Numbered from the stretch's first letter, positions 49,049 through 58,260 are shown. The stretch: DNA of 64,000 nucleotides from Arthrobacter sp042667405 (GCF_042667405.1 NZ_JBHVAL010000008.1:1-64000); one strand, 5' to 3'. The notes: generated by a model from the letters alone, not told the origin. Numbers and translations are program-made.

Positions 49049-49483
49049 TTACTGCGCGTCGACGTGCCGGGCGGGAAGCAGCGAGGCAATCAGCCCCTGG
49101 ATGCGGGTCTTGATGTCGTCGCGGATGGGACGCACGGCCTCCACCCCCTGACCGGCGGGGTCCTCCAGTACCCAGTCCTCGTAACGTTTGCCCGGGAAGT
49201 AGGGACATTCGTCTCCGCAGCCCATGGTGATGACGACGTCGGACTCCCTGACAGCGTCCTCGGTAAGGACCTTGGGTATCTCGGCTGACATGTCGATCCC
49301 GAGCTCGGCCATTGCTTCCACAGCTGCGGGATTCACCTGGTCCGCAGGCTGCGAGCCAGCGGAGCGCACCTCAATGGCATCGCCCGCCAGCGATGTCAGA
49401 AACGCTGCTGCCATCTGCGAGCGCCCTGCGTTGTGAACACACACGAAGAGGACTGAAGGCTTCTTGCCGGCTTCGGCGGTCAT
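49049..49483 (-). CDS. arsC: Arsenate reductase, low-molecular-weight phosphatase type
   Basis: The 144-residue protein has the CX5R phosphate loop Cys15-VHNAG-Arg21 (VLFVCVHNAGRSQM). The arsenate reductase-specific segment VVITMGCGDECPYFPGKRYE carries the resolving cysteines, and a general-acid Asp is in VLEDPAGQGVEAVRPIRDDI. Proteins of this kind reduce arsenate to arsenite using thioredoxin or mycothiol; actinobacterial relatives are often mycothiol-linked. The ATG at 49483 fits the family length. It is followed by trxB. No arsB/acr3 pump or arsR is in view, so the ars set is incomplete or split. Confidence 0.88.
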   Translation of the reverse strand: MTAEAGKKPSVLFVCVHNAGRSQMAAAFLTSLAGDAIEVRSAGSQPADQVNPAAVEAMAELGIDMSAEIPKVLTEDAVRESDVVITMGCGDECPYFPGKRYEDWVLEDPAGQGVEAVRPIRDDIKTRIQGLIASLLPARHVDAQ

Positions 49484-49644
49484 GGGATTCTCCTGGATTG
49501 ATCTGGTCGGGGCGGTCCGCCCCACCGCCACGAACGATACATCGATGCGCTGAGTATGGTTCCGTTTGCTGGTGATTTTCAAGATGGAGGGAGCGCTGCG
49601 ACGGGGCCCCCTTGGGTCTCACCTAGTCTTATATCGGGGGTTAC

Positions 49645-50475
49645 ATGTTGAAAAATTCGAACCAACGATCCGCGCCGATTCTGTCCTGGGTGATGATCGC
49701 GGCTGTGGTGGCGCTGTTCATCTGGATGGCCCGCAATGCATTGCTTCAGGCATCGCCACTTTTCGTGGTGGCGGCCGCTTACGCCTTCCTGCTGCTCCGG
49801 GTGTTCTCCGTCTCCACCCGCGCCTACATGGTGATGCAATTCGGAACACTGCTCATTTTCTTCTCCTGGCTTTCCGTCGAGGACGACCTCGGAATTCCCG
49901 CCGCAGGCTCCTGGCTGCTGGGGTTCGCCGCCGGGGCCATCGGCAGCAGTTTGTCCGGAAAAGGTTCGGGAGCGGAGGCAGTCCGCGAACGCGAGCGCAA
50001 GGCCAAGGACGGCGGTGGTTTCACGGGCGGGATTCGTTTGGCGCTGGTCAACGCCGCCAGCGTCGCGATTCTCTTGGGAAGCGGATTGGCGCATCTCGGG
50101 TTTCAATCCCCGACGGCGGCAGTCACCGCAGTTCTGGCCGGCGCCTTGGTCTGTGGATGGGCACTGTACCGCTTCCCACCTTCGGCACTGACCCGGAACG
50201 TCCTCCAACTGGTCATCCCGGTGGAGTTCCTGCTGTTGATGATGCTTGCGGGAAATACAGGTCAGCTGGCCCTGCCTTTTGTGTGGACTTATGGCGTTCT
50301 CGCCGGCATCCTCCTCGGCGGCCGGTACTGGAGCGGCCCCCGGCTGGGCGAACCCCGGCCGCCCTTCAGTGGCCAGGGCACCAAGCGCCGCAAGCGGAAG
50401 CCTGTTCGGAAGGCGCAGCAGAAACGGCGGGCGCAGCGCCAACAGAAGAACAGGGACAAGACTGCTGCCCGCTGA
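49645..50475 (+). CDS. Hypothetical membrane protein with basic C-terminus
   Basis: The 276-residue product has about eight hydrophobic segments, a charged linker near residue 115 (AEAVRERERKAKDGG) and a very basic cytoplasmic tail (KRRKRKPVRKAQQKRRAQRQ). No motif is recognised. The tail could bind nucleic acid or membrane lipids. The gene is monocistronic, divergent from arsC, and ends about 140 bp before the convergent MMPL gene. Confidence 0.6.
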   Translation: MLKNSNQRSAPILSWVMIAAVVALFIWMARNALLQASPLFVVAAAYAFLLLRVFSVSTRAYMVMQFGTLLIFFSWLSVEDDLGIPAAGSWLLGFAAGAIGSSLSGKGSGAEAVRERERKAKDGGGFTGGIRLALVNAASVAILLGSGLAHLGFQSPTAAVTAVLAGALVCGWALYRFPPSALTRNVLQLVIPVEFLLLMMLAGNTGQLALPFVWTYGVLAGILLGGRYWSGPRLGEPRPPFSGQGTKRRKRKPVRKAQQKRRAQRQQKNRDKTAAR

Positions 50476-50617
50476 GATGCGGAGAAGTCTTTATTCGCCA
50501 TTGCCGGCGGAGGGTTCCGTTGGCCTTCCGGTCAACGGACCCACCGCCGGACAATGGCGCGACACCCGGCTGCTTGAGTGCCGCACGCCCGCCATGGATT
50601 GACGGGACGGGCACGAT

Positions 50618-52801
50618 CTACCGCCCCATGGACGCTGCCTCTTCCTCACGTTCTCCCCGCGGACCAACGGGCGCCTCCGTCGACTTACGTCCGAGCTTGC
50701 TTGGCCACCAGATCTTGTTTCCGATGTCGTAGGCCAAGGCCGGGACCAACAAGGACCGGACCAGCACGGTGTCCAGGAGCACTCCGAACGCCACAATGAA
50801 CGCCAGCTGCACCAGGAACATGATGGGGATAACGCCCAACGCTGCGAACGTGGCGGCGAGGACCACGCCGGCCGAGGTGATGACACCGCCAGTCACCGAA
50901 AGACCCCGGAGGATACCCGGACGCGTCCCGTGCTTGAGTGACTCTTCGCGGACCCTGCTCATCAGGAAGATGTTGTAGTCAACGCCCAGCGCAACCAGGA
51001 ACACGAAGCCGAACAGCGGCACAGTGGCGTCAGCTCCCGAGAATCCAAAGACGCCGTTGAACACCCAGGCGGAAACACCCATCGCTGCGCCGTAGGACAG
51101 AACCACCGAGAGCACCAGCAGCACAGGCGCCACCACCGAGCGCAACAGCAGCATCAGGATGAAGAGGATCACCACGAGCACGATCGGAATGATGACTGCC
51201 AAGTCACGCTGTGCAGTGGTGTTGGTGTCCAGGGCTGTGGCAGTGACACCGCCGACCAACGCTCCCGGGTCTGCTTCCTTGACGGCAACACGCAGCGCTT
51301 TCACGGCATTTTCGGCCTCGATCGAATCCGCTGCGTTGTTCAACGTGGCATTGATGAGCACCTTGCCGTCCCGGACCGCGGGTTCGGAGGGCGTCCCCGG
51401 GGCACCGGTGATGGGCACGCTTCCGTCGGCCAGCAGGTAGGCGTCGCCAACGCCGCCGGCCGCTTTGACCTTGTCCAGGACCTGCTGCGCGGCCCCTTGG
51501 GAGGCGACCACGACGGCGGGGCTGCCGCTGCCGGCGTCGAAGTGGCGCGCCAGCGCGTCCTGGCCGTCTACGGCGTCGGACTTGGACAGGATCACGTCCG
51601 TCTGGGGAACACCGTTGGCTTTCAACTGCAGGACACCCGTTGCAGCGACCAGGAGCAACAGCACCGAAGCGACCCAGACGACGCGCGGGCGCCGGGAGAC
51701 CAGGCGGCCGGTAGCGCGCCACAGACCCTTTTGTCCCTCAAGTCCGGTGACGATCTCAGGTTCGCGTTCGTCGTCGGGCAGCAACTTGGGGCGGAACGGC
51801 CAGAAAGCAGCGCGGCCCAGCAACGCCATCAACGCGGGCAGGAGCGTCAGCGCGGCGAACAGTGCGCACAGGATCCCGGCGGCAGCCACGGGACCCAGCG
51901 CCTTGTTGGAATTCAGGTCGGAGAAGAGCAGGCAGAGCAGGGCGATGATGACCGTGGCGCCCGAGGCAAGAATCGGCTCGAATGACGCCTTCCAGGCTGT
52001 CAGCACGGCCTGCGTGCGGTTGCGGGTGTGGGTCAGGGCCTCACGGAACCTGGCCACGAACAGCAGGGCGTAGTCGGTAGCGGCACCGATCACCAGGATG
52101 GACAGGATGCCTTGGCTTTGGCCGTTCAGCTGGATCCAGCCGATCTTGGCCATGCCGAAGACCAGCAGGATCGCGGCGCACAGGGCAAAGACCGAGGTGA
52201 AAAGCACCGCCAGCGGAAGGACCACTGAGCGGTACACAAGCAGCAGGATCACGAACACGGCGCCCAGTGCAACCAGCAGCAGGATCCCGTCAATGCCGCC
52301 GAAAGCGTTAACGAGGTCGGCAGTAAGTCCCGCAGGTCCTGTGACGAACGCCTTCATCCCGTCCGGGGCGCCGGGCTGCACGACGTCGCGCAGCTCCTTC
52401 ACGACGTCGCGGATTTCATCGGATTCGGCGATCGGAACGATGTACTGGACGGCTTTGCCATCTTCCGAGGGAATGGGACCGACGACGGCGCTCCCCAGCT
52501 TGAGTGCCTCGATGTCGGCTTTCAGCTTGGCTGCTTCGCCCAGCTGGGCGGAGGTGAAGGCCTCATCATTCTCGATGATGACCACTGCAGGGATTTCTTC
52601 GGAATCACGGAACTTGGCTTGCCAGTCGCCGGCTTCGGTGGCTTCGGCCCCGGCGGGCAGGAAGGATGCCTGGTCGTTGGAGGAGACCTCGTCCAGGCGC
52701 CCGAAGGTGGGGCCGCCCACCCCGGCAATTCCAAGCCAGGTTATAACGAGCACCACGGGCACCAGCCAGCGTAGCCAGAACGGTACTTTCTGCGGATTCA
52801 T
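50618..52801 (-). CDS. MMPL family transporter
   Basis: The 727-residue RND-superfamily protein has two repeated halves of about six membrane segments with large extracytoplasmic domains. GQSQGILSILVIGAATDYAL, with the Asp-Tyr pair of the proton relay, and the second-half VFLVALGVDYNIFLMSRVRE are the typical MMPL motifs. Such proteins export lipids or hydrophobic compounds. The ATG at 52801 has AAGGA just upstream. It is divergent from a MarR regulator that probably controls it. The intergenic region is AT-rich and contains a TCCATCATGGA palindrome. Confidence 0.9.
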   Translation of the reverse strand: MNPQKVPFWLRWLVPVVLVITWLGIAGVGGPTFGRLDEVSSNDQASFLPAGAEATEAGDWQAKFRDSEEIPAVVIIENDEAFTSAQLGEAAKLKADIEALKLGSAVVGPIPSEDGKAVQYIVPIAESDEIRDVVKELRDVVQPGAPDGMKAFVTGPAGLTADLVNAFGGIDGILLLVALGAVFVILLLVYRSVVLPLAVLFTSVFALCAAILLVFGMAKIGWIQLNGQSQGILSILVIGAATDYALLFVARFREALTHTRNRTQAVLTAWKASFEPILASGATVIIALLCLLFSDLNSNKALGPVAAAGILCALFAALTLLPALMALLGRAAFWPFRPKLLPDDEREPEIVTGLEGQKGLWRATGRLVSRRPRVVWVASVLLLLVAATGVLQLKANGVPQTDVILSKSDAVDGQDALARHFDAGSGSPAVVVASQGAAQQVLDKVKAAGGVGDAYLLADGSVPITGAPGTPSEPAVRDGKVLINATLNNAADSIEAENAVKALRVAVKEADPGALVGGVTATALDTNTTAQRDLAVIIPIVLVVILFILMLLLRSVVAPVLLVLSVVLSYGAAMGVSAWVFNGVFGFSGADATVPLFGFVFLVALGVDYNIFLMSRVREESLKHGTRPGILRGLSVTGGVITSAGVVLAATFAALGVIPIMFLVQLAFIVAFGVLLDTVLVRSLLVPALAYDIGNKIWWPSKLGRKSTEAPVGPRGEREEEAASMGR

Positions 52802-52855
52802 GAGTCCTTCTTCTTGGGAAAGCATGTGAGTGGTTTTATTAGACTATAGAGTATC

Positions 52856-52866
52856 TCCATCATGGA
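52856..52866. promoter_or_regulatory. Small palindrome between MMPL and MarR genes
   Basis: TCCAT-C-ATGGA, a perfect 11-bp odd palindrome, sits in the AT-rich shared intergenic region. It is short, so it may be chance, but the position suits a MarR operator. Confidence 0.35.
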
Positions 52867-52937
52867 ACTAATCAAATGGCCCGCCTTGACGGATGCGCTG
52901 AAGGGGCGTGCCGGGGAGTAATATCCGGAGGGCAGAA

Positions 52938-53528
52938 ATGACTCAAGGAGGGCAGATGTCGGACATGAACGGGCAGCGCACCGGCGACCCCGCCGCACTC
53001 CCGAACGCCACGCCGGGCGCCGCCCCGGGCGCCGCGGCCCCGGAAGGTGCCGTCCCGCCGTCGGGCCCCTCCCAAGACCTGGTCCGCCTGCTCCAGGACT
53101 TCACCCTGGAGGCCAACCACTACGTGGACGCCGCAGGCGGAGCGAACGACATGCACCGCACCGACCTCAACGCTTTGGCAGTGATCATGCGACATTCCGC
53201 TGCCGGACTCGTGGTGACACCTGGCGTGCTCCGCAGCGAATTACGCCTCAGCTCCCCCGCCACCACCGCGCTGGTCGACCGCCTCCACGCGAGCGGTCAC
53301 GTGGTCCGCGAGCGCCTGGGCACAGACCGCCGCCAGGTCCAGCTCCAGATGACCCCCAAGGCGTACCAGGACGGCAGTGCCATCTTCATGCCGCTCGCCA
53401 TGCGCATGGGCAAGGCCATGGCCTCGTACACCGCGGAGGAACTGGAACTCGTGAGCCGCTTCATGGCCGACATGGTGGAGGCGACCATCGAAGCCCGGCG
53501 GCAGGCCACCCACCAGGAACCCAAGTAG
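52938..53528 (+). CDS. MarR family regulator
   Basis: The product of about 196 residues has an Ala/Pro/Gly-rich N-terminal extension. The MarR winged helix-turn-helix follows (HRTDLNALAVIMRHSAAGLV, VTPGVLRSELRLSSPATTAL, VDRLHASGHVVRERLGTDRR). MarR proteins sense small aromatic or lipophilic ligands and repress efflux genes; the divergent MMPL exporter is the likely target. Two in-frame ATGs (52938 and 52956) each follow a GGAGGGCAG ribosome binding site, which leaves the start ambiguous. Confidence 0.85.
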   Translation: MTQGGQMSDMNGQRTGDPAALPNATPGAAPGAAAPEGAVPPSGPSQDLVRLLQDFTLEANHYVDAAGGANDMHRTDLNALAVIMRHSAAGLVVTPGVLRSELRLSSPATTALVDRLHASGHVVRERLGTDRRQVQLQMTPKAYQDGSAIFMPLAMRMGKAMASYTAEELELVSRFMADMVEATIEARRQATHQEPK

Positions 53529-53531
53529 GTA

Positions 53532-53546
53532 GCAGCTAACGGCGCT
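53532..53546. repeat. Partial copy of the REP-like element
   Basis: GCAGCTAACGGCGCT matches the left arm of the 41226-41275 hairpin except for one base. The second arm is absent, so this is a half-element just after the MarR stop. Confidence 0.45.
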
Positions 53547-53608
53547 TTGACCGCTCAAAACGCCCACAATTGCGACCCAGTTGGGCGGCGTAGCTGTAGC
53601 GTTTCCCT

Positions 53609-54424
53609 ATGAACGCGCAGCAGCCAGAAGATGTCTATACCCACGGACACCACGAGTCGGTTGTCCGGGCCCATGCCTCACGGACTGTCGAGAATTCGGC
53701 GGCGTTCGTGATCCCCCATCTCACCCCCGGAACGTCAGTTCTCGACGTCGGTTGCGGACCCGGGAGCATAACGTGCGATTTCGCGGGGCTGGTTGCGCCG
53801 GGGCAAGTGATCGGTTTGGACCGGTCGGCCGATATCGTGGCGCAGGCAACCGAGCTGGCCAGGGAACGCGGCGTGGACAACGTGACCTTCCAAACCGGCA
53901 ACATCTACGATCTCGACTTCGAGGACGAATCGTTCGACCTCGTCCACGCCCACCAGGTCCTCCAGCACCTCACCGACCCGGTCGCGGCCCTGCGTGAGAT
54001 GCGGCGCGTAGCCAAACCCGGTGCCATCGTGGCCGTGCGCGACGCCGATTTCCACGGGATGAGCTGGTACCCGGAAGTTCCGGAACTCGACGATTGGATG
54101 GAGCTGTACCAGAAGATCGCCCGGCGCAACGGGGCAGAACCCGACGCCGGAAGGCGCTTGGTTTCGTGGGCGCAGCAGGCAGGTTTCACGCAGGTGGCGC
54201 CCACCAGCAGCAACTGGCTCTACGCCACGGCCCAGCAGCGTGCCTGGCAATCGCGGGTCTGGAGCGAACGCGTACTACATTCCGCGTTCGCCGAGCAGGC
54301 CTTGGAATACGGCTTGGCCAACGAGGCCGACCTTGCCCGGATCGCCGCCGGCTGGCACCGCTGGGGCGCCACCGAGGACGGCTATTTCCTCATTCCGAAC
54401 GGCGAAGTCATCGCCCGGGCCTAA
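53609..54424 (+). CDS. Class I SAM-dependent methyltransferase
   Basis: The 271-residue protein has the Rossmann methyltransferase motif I VLDVGCGPGSITCDFAGLV, motif II (VIGLDRSADIV), and post-motif blocks VTFQTGNIYDLDFEDESFDL, then VHAHQVLQHLTDPVAALRE. It is related to the UbiE/small-molecule methyltransferase group. The substrate is unknown. The gene is monocistronic in appearance, with a partial REP-like element upstream, and precedes the YCII/ECF42 pair by about 90 bp. Confidence 0.86.
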   Translation: MNAQQPEDVYTHGHHESVVRAHASRTVENSAAFVIPHLTPGTSVLDVGCGPGSITCDFAGLVAPGQVIGLDRSADIVAQATELARERGVDNVTFQTGNIYDLDFEDESFDLVHAHQVLQHLTDPVAALREMRRVAKPGAIVAVRDADFHGMSWYPEVPELDDWMELYQKIARRNGAEPDAGRRLVSWAQQAGFTQVAPTSSNWLYATAQQRAWQSRVWSERVLHSAFAEQALEYGLANEADLARIAAGWHRWGATEDGYFLIPNGEVIARA

Positions 54425-54515
54425 ATACTTTCCCGAAGCATGTAGAAATGCCATCGCCAGTTCCGACCCATGAGTGAAGCACCCACCCAGGGCGCCACGT
54501 CACAAGGAGTTAGAC

Positions 54516-54875
54516 ATGAAATACATGATCATGATGTTCGGGTCCGCTGAAGGCATGATGGAGACCGCCGAGCCTGAATGGATCCGGGAAATGATCGGGT
54601 TCATGATCCAGATCGACAAGGACCTGACCGAGTCCGGGGAACTCGTCTTCAACGCCGGGTTGACCGACGGCAGTACGGCGAAGCTCGTCAAGCAGACCCC
54701 TGACGGTGTCATCACCACCGATGGCCCCTACGCTGAGTCCAAGGAGTCCCTGGTGGGCTACTGGGTGGTTGATGTGGCCAGCGAGGAACGTGCCGTGGAA
54801 ATCTGTTCCAGCATTGTGAAGTACTCACAGGTGGTGGAGCTCCGCGCCCTGGCGGACGGCCCTCCGGAGGTTTAG
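54516..54875 (+). CDS. YCII-related (DGPF domain) protein
   Basis: The 119-residue protein has the YCII/DGPF fold: MKYMIMMFGSAEG, then the DGPYAESKESLVGYWVVDV block that gives the family its name (DGPx). The ATG at 54516 has AAGGAG at 6 bases. It is directly followed, 3 bp after its stop, by an ECF42-type sigma factor. This pairing is widely conserved, and YCII-like genes are the known targets of ECF42 sigmas. The biochemical role is unknown. Confidence 0.85.
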   Translation: MKYMIMMFGSAEGMMETAEPEWIREMIGFMIQIDKDLTESGELVFNAGLTDGSTAKLVKQTPDGVITTDGPYAESKESLVGYWVVDVASEERAVEICSSIVKYSQVVELRALADGPPEV

Positions 54876-54878
54876 CTT

Positions 54879-56105
54879 TTGACCCAACCCCCTCGCGACA
54901 CGCGATTGGAGGACCTGCTGCGCACCCTCGCGCCGCAGGTCCTCGGCGTGCTGGCACGCAAGCACGGCCAGTTCGATGCATGCGAGGACGCCGTCCAGGA
55001 AGCACTGTTGGAGGCGGCCCTCCAGTGGACCTCCGCCCTGCCGGACAACCCGAAAGCCTGGCTGCTGGCGGTTGCATCACGGCGCCTGGTGGACTTCTAC
55101 CGCAGCGAAAGCGCCCGGCGGGCACGTGAAGAACGGGTCGCGGTCATGGACTTCCAGTACAGCGCCGCCGCGGAGACAGACGACACCCTCACGCTCATGT
55201 TCCTTTGCTGCCACCCCGCGTTGTCGGCACCATCGCAACTGGCCCTGACGCTGCGGGCAGTTGGAGGACTCACGACGGCGGAAATCGCCTCTGCTTTCCT
55301 CGTCCCCGAAGCGACCATGGGACAACGCATCAGCCGGGCAAAACAGGGGATCCAGAAGGCCGGGGCAACCTTCAGCATGCCGCCGGCTTCCGAGCGGAAG
55401 GCGAGGCTCGGCGTCGTACTTCACGTCCTGTACCTGATCTTCAACGAAGGCTACGCCGCGAGCTCCGGTGCGTCGCTGCAGCGCGAAGAACTCACTACTG
55501 AGGCAATCCGGCTGGCACGGCTGCTCCTGGCCGCTGCGCCGTCCGAACCTGAGGCGACGGGGCTGCTGGCTCTGATGCTGCTGACTGATTCCCGGCGATC
55601 GGCCCGCACTCTGGGCGATGGGACGCCGGTGCCGCTGGCCGAGCAGGACCGAAGCCTGTGGAACCGCGCGCAGATCGACGAGGGCGTTGCGTTGTTGTCA
55701 TCAGTCCTGGGCCGTAGTGCTGCCGGACCGTACCAACTGCAGGCGGCGATCGCGGCGGTCCACGCGGAGGCAGCGTCCAACGACGAAACCGATTGGCCGC
55801 AGATCCTTGCCCTGTACACGGTGCTGGAGGCTGTCGCTCCGAGTCCGGTGGTGACCTTGAACCGTGCCGTGGCACTGGCCATGGTGAAGGGTCCCGCCGC
55901 GGGTCTTGAGCTGCTGTCCGGGCTGGATGCTGAGCTCGGGCGCTCGCACCGATTGGACGCCGTGCGTGGGCATCTGTACGAGCTGGCGGGATTGATACCG
56001 GAGGCACGCGCGGCTTTTCTTGCCGCAGCCAGGAAAACGCAAAGTCTGCAGGAGCGCCGGTACCTGCTGGGGAAGGTCACAAAGCTGGACGGCGGCGGGT
56101 CCTGA
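54879..56105 (+). CDS. ECF42-type RNA polymerase sigma factor
   Basis: The 408-residue sigma factor has sigma-2 (VLARKHGQFDACEDAVQEAL, LEAALQWTSALPDNPKAWLL), sigma-4 (GGLTTAEIASAFLVPEATMG, QRISRAKQGIQ) and a long C-terminal helical region of TPR-like repeats (about 200 residues). That extension and the neighbouring YCII/DGPF gene are the marks of group ECF42, in which the extension is required for activity. The TTG start at 54879 has GGAGG at about 8 bases. No anti-sigma gene is nearby, consistent with the group. Confidence 0.88.
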   Translation: MTQPPRDTRLEDLLRTLAPQVLGVLARKHGQFDACEDAVQEALLEAALQWTSALPDNPKAWLLAVASRRLVDFYRSESARRAREERVAVMDFQYSAAAETDDTLTLMFLCCHPALSAPSQLALTLRAVGGLTTAEIASAFLVPEATMGQRISRAKQGIQKAGATFSMPPASERKARLGVVLHVLYLIFNEGYAASSGASLQREELTTEAIRLARLLLAAAPSEPEATGLLALMLLTDSRRSARTLGDGTPVPLAEQDRSLWNRAQIDEGVALLSSVLGRSAAGPYQLQAAIAAVHAEAASNDETDWPQILALYTVLEAVAPSPVVTLNRAVALAMVKGPAAGLELLSGLDAELGRSHRLDAVRGHLYELAGLIPEARAAFLAAARKTQSLQERRYLLGKVTKLDGGGS

Positions 56106-56122
56106 CCCCATATAGTCGGATC

Positions 56123-57106
56123 ATGGAACAGCGCATACTTGGCAAGACCGGCCGACCCGTTTCAACCGTGGGGCTGGGAACGTGGCAACTCGGAGCCGAC
56201 TGGGGTTCCGTCACCGAAGCGGACGCCTTTGCCGTGCTGGAAGCCTCTGTGGAGCATGGAGTCACGTTCTTTGACACCGCGGATGTGTACGGCGACGGGC
56301 GCAGCGAACAGTTCATCGGTCGCTTCCTCAGCGAGCGCCCCGAGCTGAACGTCACCGTTGCCACCAAAATGGGACGCCGGGTGGACCAGGTTCCGGAAAA
56401 CTACACCCTCAAGAACTTCCGCGAGTGGACCGACCGTTCCCGCCGCAACCTGCAGCAGGACACCCTGGACCTCGTCCAGCTGCACTGCCCGCCCACCGCG
56501 GTATATAGCAGCTCCGAGGTCTACGATGCCCTGGACACCCTGGTCAGCGAGGGAGCCATCCGCAACTACGGCGTCAGCGTGGAGCGGACGGACGAGGCCC
56601 TTGAAGCCATCAAACGCGGCAACACGGCCTCAGTCCAGATCATCCTGAACGCCTTCCGTTTGAAGCCCCTCGACGAGGTCCTGCCCGTAGCCAAGGAAGC
56701 CGGCGTCGGCATCATCGCGCGTGTGCCGCTGGCTTCCGGATTGTTGTCCGGCAAGTACACTCCGGAGACTACCTTTGCGGCCAACGACCACCGGAACTAC
56801 AACCGCGACGGTGCCGCTTTCGACGTCGGCGAGACGTTCTCCGGCGTGGACTTCGCCACCGGCGTCAAGGCAGCGCAGGAGTTCAGCGCATTGGTTCCCG
56901 ACGGCGTCACCACCCCGCAGGCGGCCCTCGCCTGGATCGTCGCCCAGGATGGCGTCACCTCGGTCATCCCCGGAGCGCGCTCCGCCGAGCAAGCTGCAGC
57001 CAACGCCGAAGCCGGAGACATGCAGGTTGTCGGAGCAGGCTTGTCTGACGGGGTGCGGGACATCTACGACCGCTACTTCCGCGAAGCGATCCACCCGCGC
57101 TGGTAG
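56123..57106 (+). CDS. Aldo/keto reductase
   Basis: The 327-residue (beta/alpha)8 NADPH-dependent reductase has the typical N-terminus LGKTGRPVSTVGLGTWQLG and the catalytic FDTADVYGDGRSEQFIGRFL (Asp-Tyr), Lys in TKMGRR, and QLHCPP (His). An AKR12/13-like C-terminal NADPH-binding region IVAQDGVTSVIPGARSAEQA is also visible. It reduces aldehydes or ketones of unknown nature. It is transcribed in the same direction as the ECF42 gene (17 bp gap) and could belong to its regulon. Confidence 0.88.
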   Translation: MEQRILGKTGRPVSTVGLGTWQLGADWGSVTEADAFAVLEASVEHGVTFFDTADVYGDGRSEQFIGRFLSERPELNVTVATKMGRRVDQVPENYTLKNFREWTDRSRRNLQQDTLDLVQLHCPPTAVYSSSEVYDALDTLVSEGAIRNYGVSVERTDEALEAIKRGNTASVQIILNAFRLKPLDEVLPVAKEAGVGIIARVPLASGLLSGKYTPETTFAANDHRNYNRDGAAFDVGETFSGVDFATGVKAAQEFSALVPDGVTTPQAALAWIVAQDGVTSVIPGARSAEQAAANAEAGDMQVVGAGLSDGVRDIYDRYFREAIHPRW

Positions 57107-57141
57107 GCGGCAGGCCGGCGTCGGGCGTTTTTTGTTTCGGC

Positions 57142-58260
57142 TTACCAGCCGCTCCGGGTGGGCGTATGGCCCTTCCTGGCTTCCTCGGGCATCGACATTT
57201 CCGCCCTTAACCCGAGAAGGCGGATCGGCCGGTCGGGTTCGATTTTGGCCGTAAGGTCCAGTGCCTGAGCCAGAACTTCGTCGCGGTCATAGGTCTCGGG
57301 GATTTTCCTCGCGTAGGTCTTGGTGAAGAAGGGTTTGTAACGGACCTTGAGGGTTAGCCCGACCACGGGCCGACCCTCGGCGGCGACGTCTTCCAGGACG
57401 CGGGCGGTCAGCTCCTTGAGGGCGTTTTCGATCTGGCCGGGCTCGGTGAGATCCTGCTGGAACGTAGTTTCACGGCCGTGGGCGCGGGCAACCCAGGGTG
57501 TGTCGTCGACCTCCGTGGCGCCCTCGCCTCTGCCGAGTTGTGCGTACCAAGGTCCCATTTTCGGCCCGAACTCCGGGACCAGGCTGGCCGGATCCGCGGC
57601 AGCGAGTTTATTCACCGTGGTGATGCCATGGGTGGCCAGGCGCTTGGAGATCTTGGGGCCGATCCCCCACAACCCGATGGTGGGCTTCTCCCCCATGACG
57701 TCCAGCCAGTTGTCCTTGGTCAGGCGGAAGATGCCAGCGGGTTTGCCGAAATCGGTGGCGTTCTTGGCCCGGACCAAGGTGTCACCGATGCCCACGCTGC
57801 AGTGGAGCTGGGTGTTCTCCAGGACGGCCGCCTGGATCTGCTTCGCGTACGTCACCGGGTCTTCGGTTTCCACGCCCACAAACGCTTCATCCCAACCCAG
57901 TACCTGGACTGTGGCGCCGGGTTGTTCGCGAAGGGTAGCCATTACGGTTTCGGAAGCGGCCAGATAAGCCTCCTGGTCGACGGGCAGGATGATGGCGTCC
58001 GGCACCTTCCGGGCCGCTAAGCGCAGCGGCATGCCCGAGCCGACGCCGAACGCCCGGGCTTCGTAGGACGCCGTAGACACAACAGCCCGCTCCGTGGGGT
58101 CCCCCCGGCCGCCAACGATGATCGGCTTACCGGCAAGCTCGGGGCGCCTCAGGACCTCGACCGCCGCAATGAACTGGTCGAGGTCTACGTGCAGCACCCA
58201 TGGAGTTCCGCTCACGGGATCAGTCTGCCTCATTGGGTGCGGGCTTGGCTGCAGCTTCAC
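57142..58260 (-). CDS. dinB: DinB-type (Y-family) DNA polymerase IV
   Basis: The 372-residue protein is a Y-family polymerase. The first metal-binding motif reads HVDLDQFIAAVE (canonically DMDAFFASVE), and the second reads VLGWDEAFVGVE (canonically SIDEAYLD). The fingers/palm part contains SYEARAFGVGSGMPL, the HhH region contains GIGPKISKRLATHGITTVNK, and the little-finger domain includes RETTFQQDLTEPGQI. All three carboxylates are kept. No canonical beta-clamp peptide is seen at the C-terminus (HTPTRSGW). It would do error-prone lesion bypass. It is convergent with the aldo/keto reductase gene. Confidence 0.87.
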   Translation of the reverse strand: MKLQPSPHPMRQTDPVSGTPWVLHVDLDQFIAAVEVLRRPELAGKPIIVGGRGDPTERAVVSTASYEARAFGVGSGMPLRLAARKVPDAIILPVDQEAYLAASETVMATLREQPGATVQVLGWDEAFVGVETEDPVTYAKQIQAAVLENTQLHCSVGIGDTLVRAKNATDFGKPAGIFRLTKDNWLDVMGEKPTIGLWGIGPKISKRLATHGITTVNKLAAADPASLVPEFGPKMGPWYAQLGRGEGATEVDDTPWVARAHGRETTFQQDLTEPGQIENALKELTARVLEDVAAEGRPVVGLTLKVRYKPFFTKTYARKIPETYDRDEVLAQALDLTAKIEPDRPIRLLGLRAEMSMPEEARKGHTPTRSGW

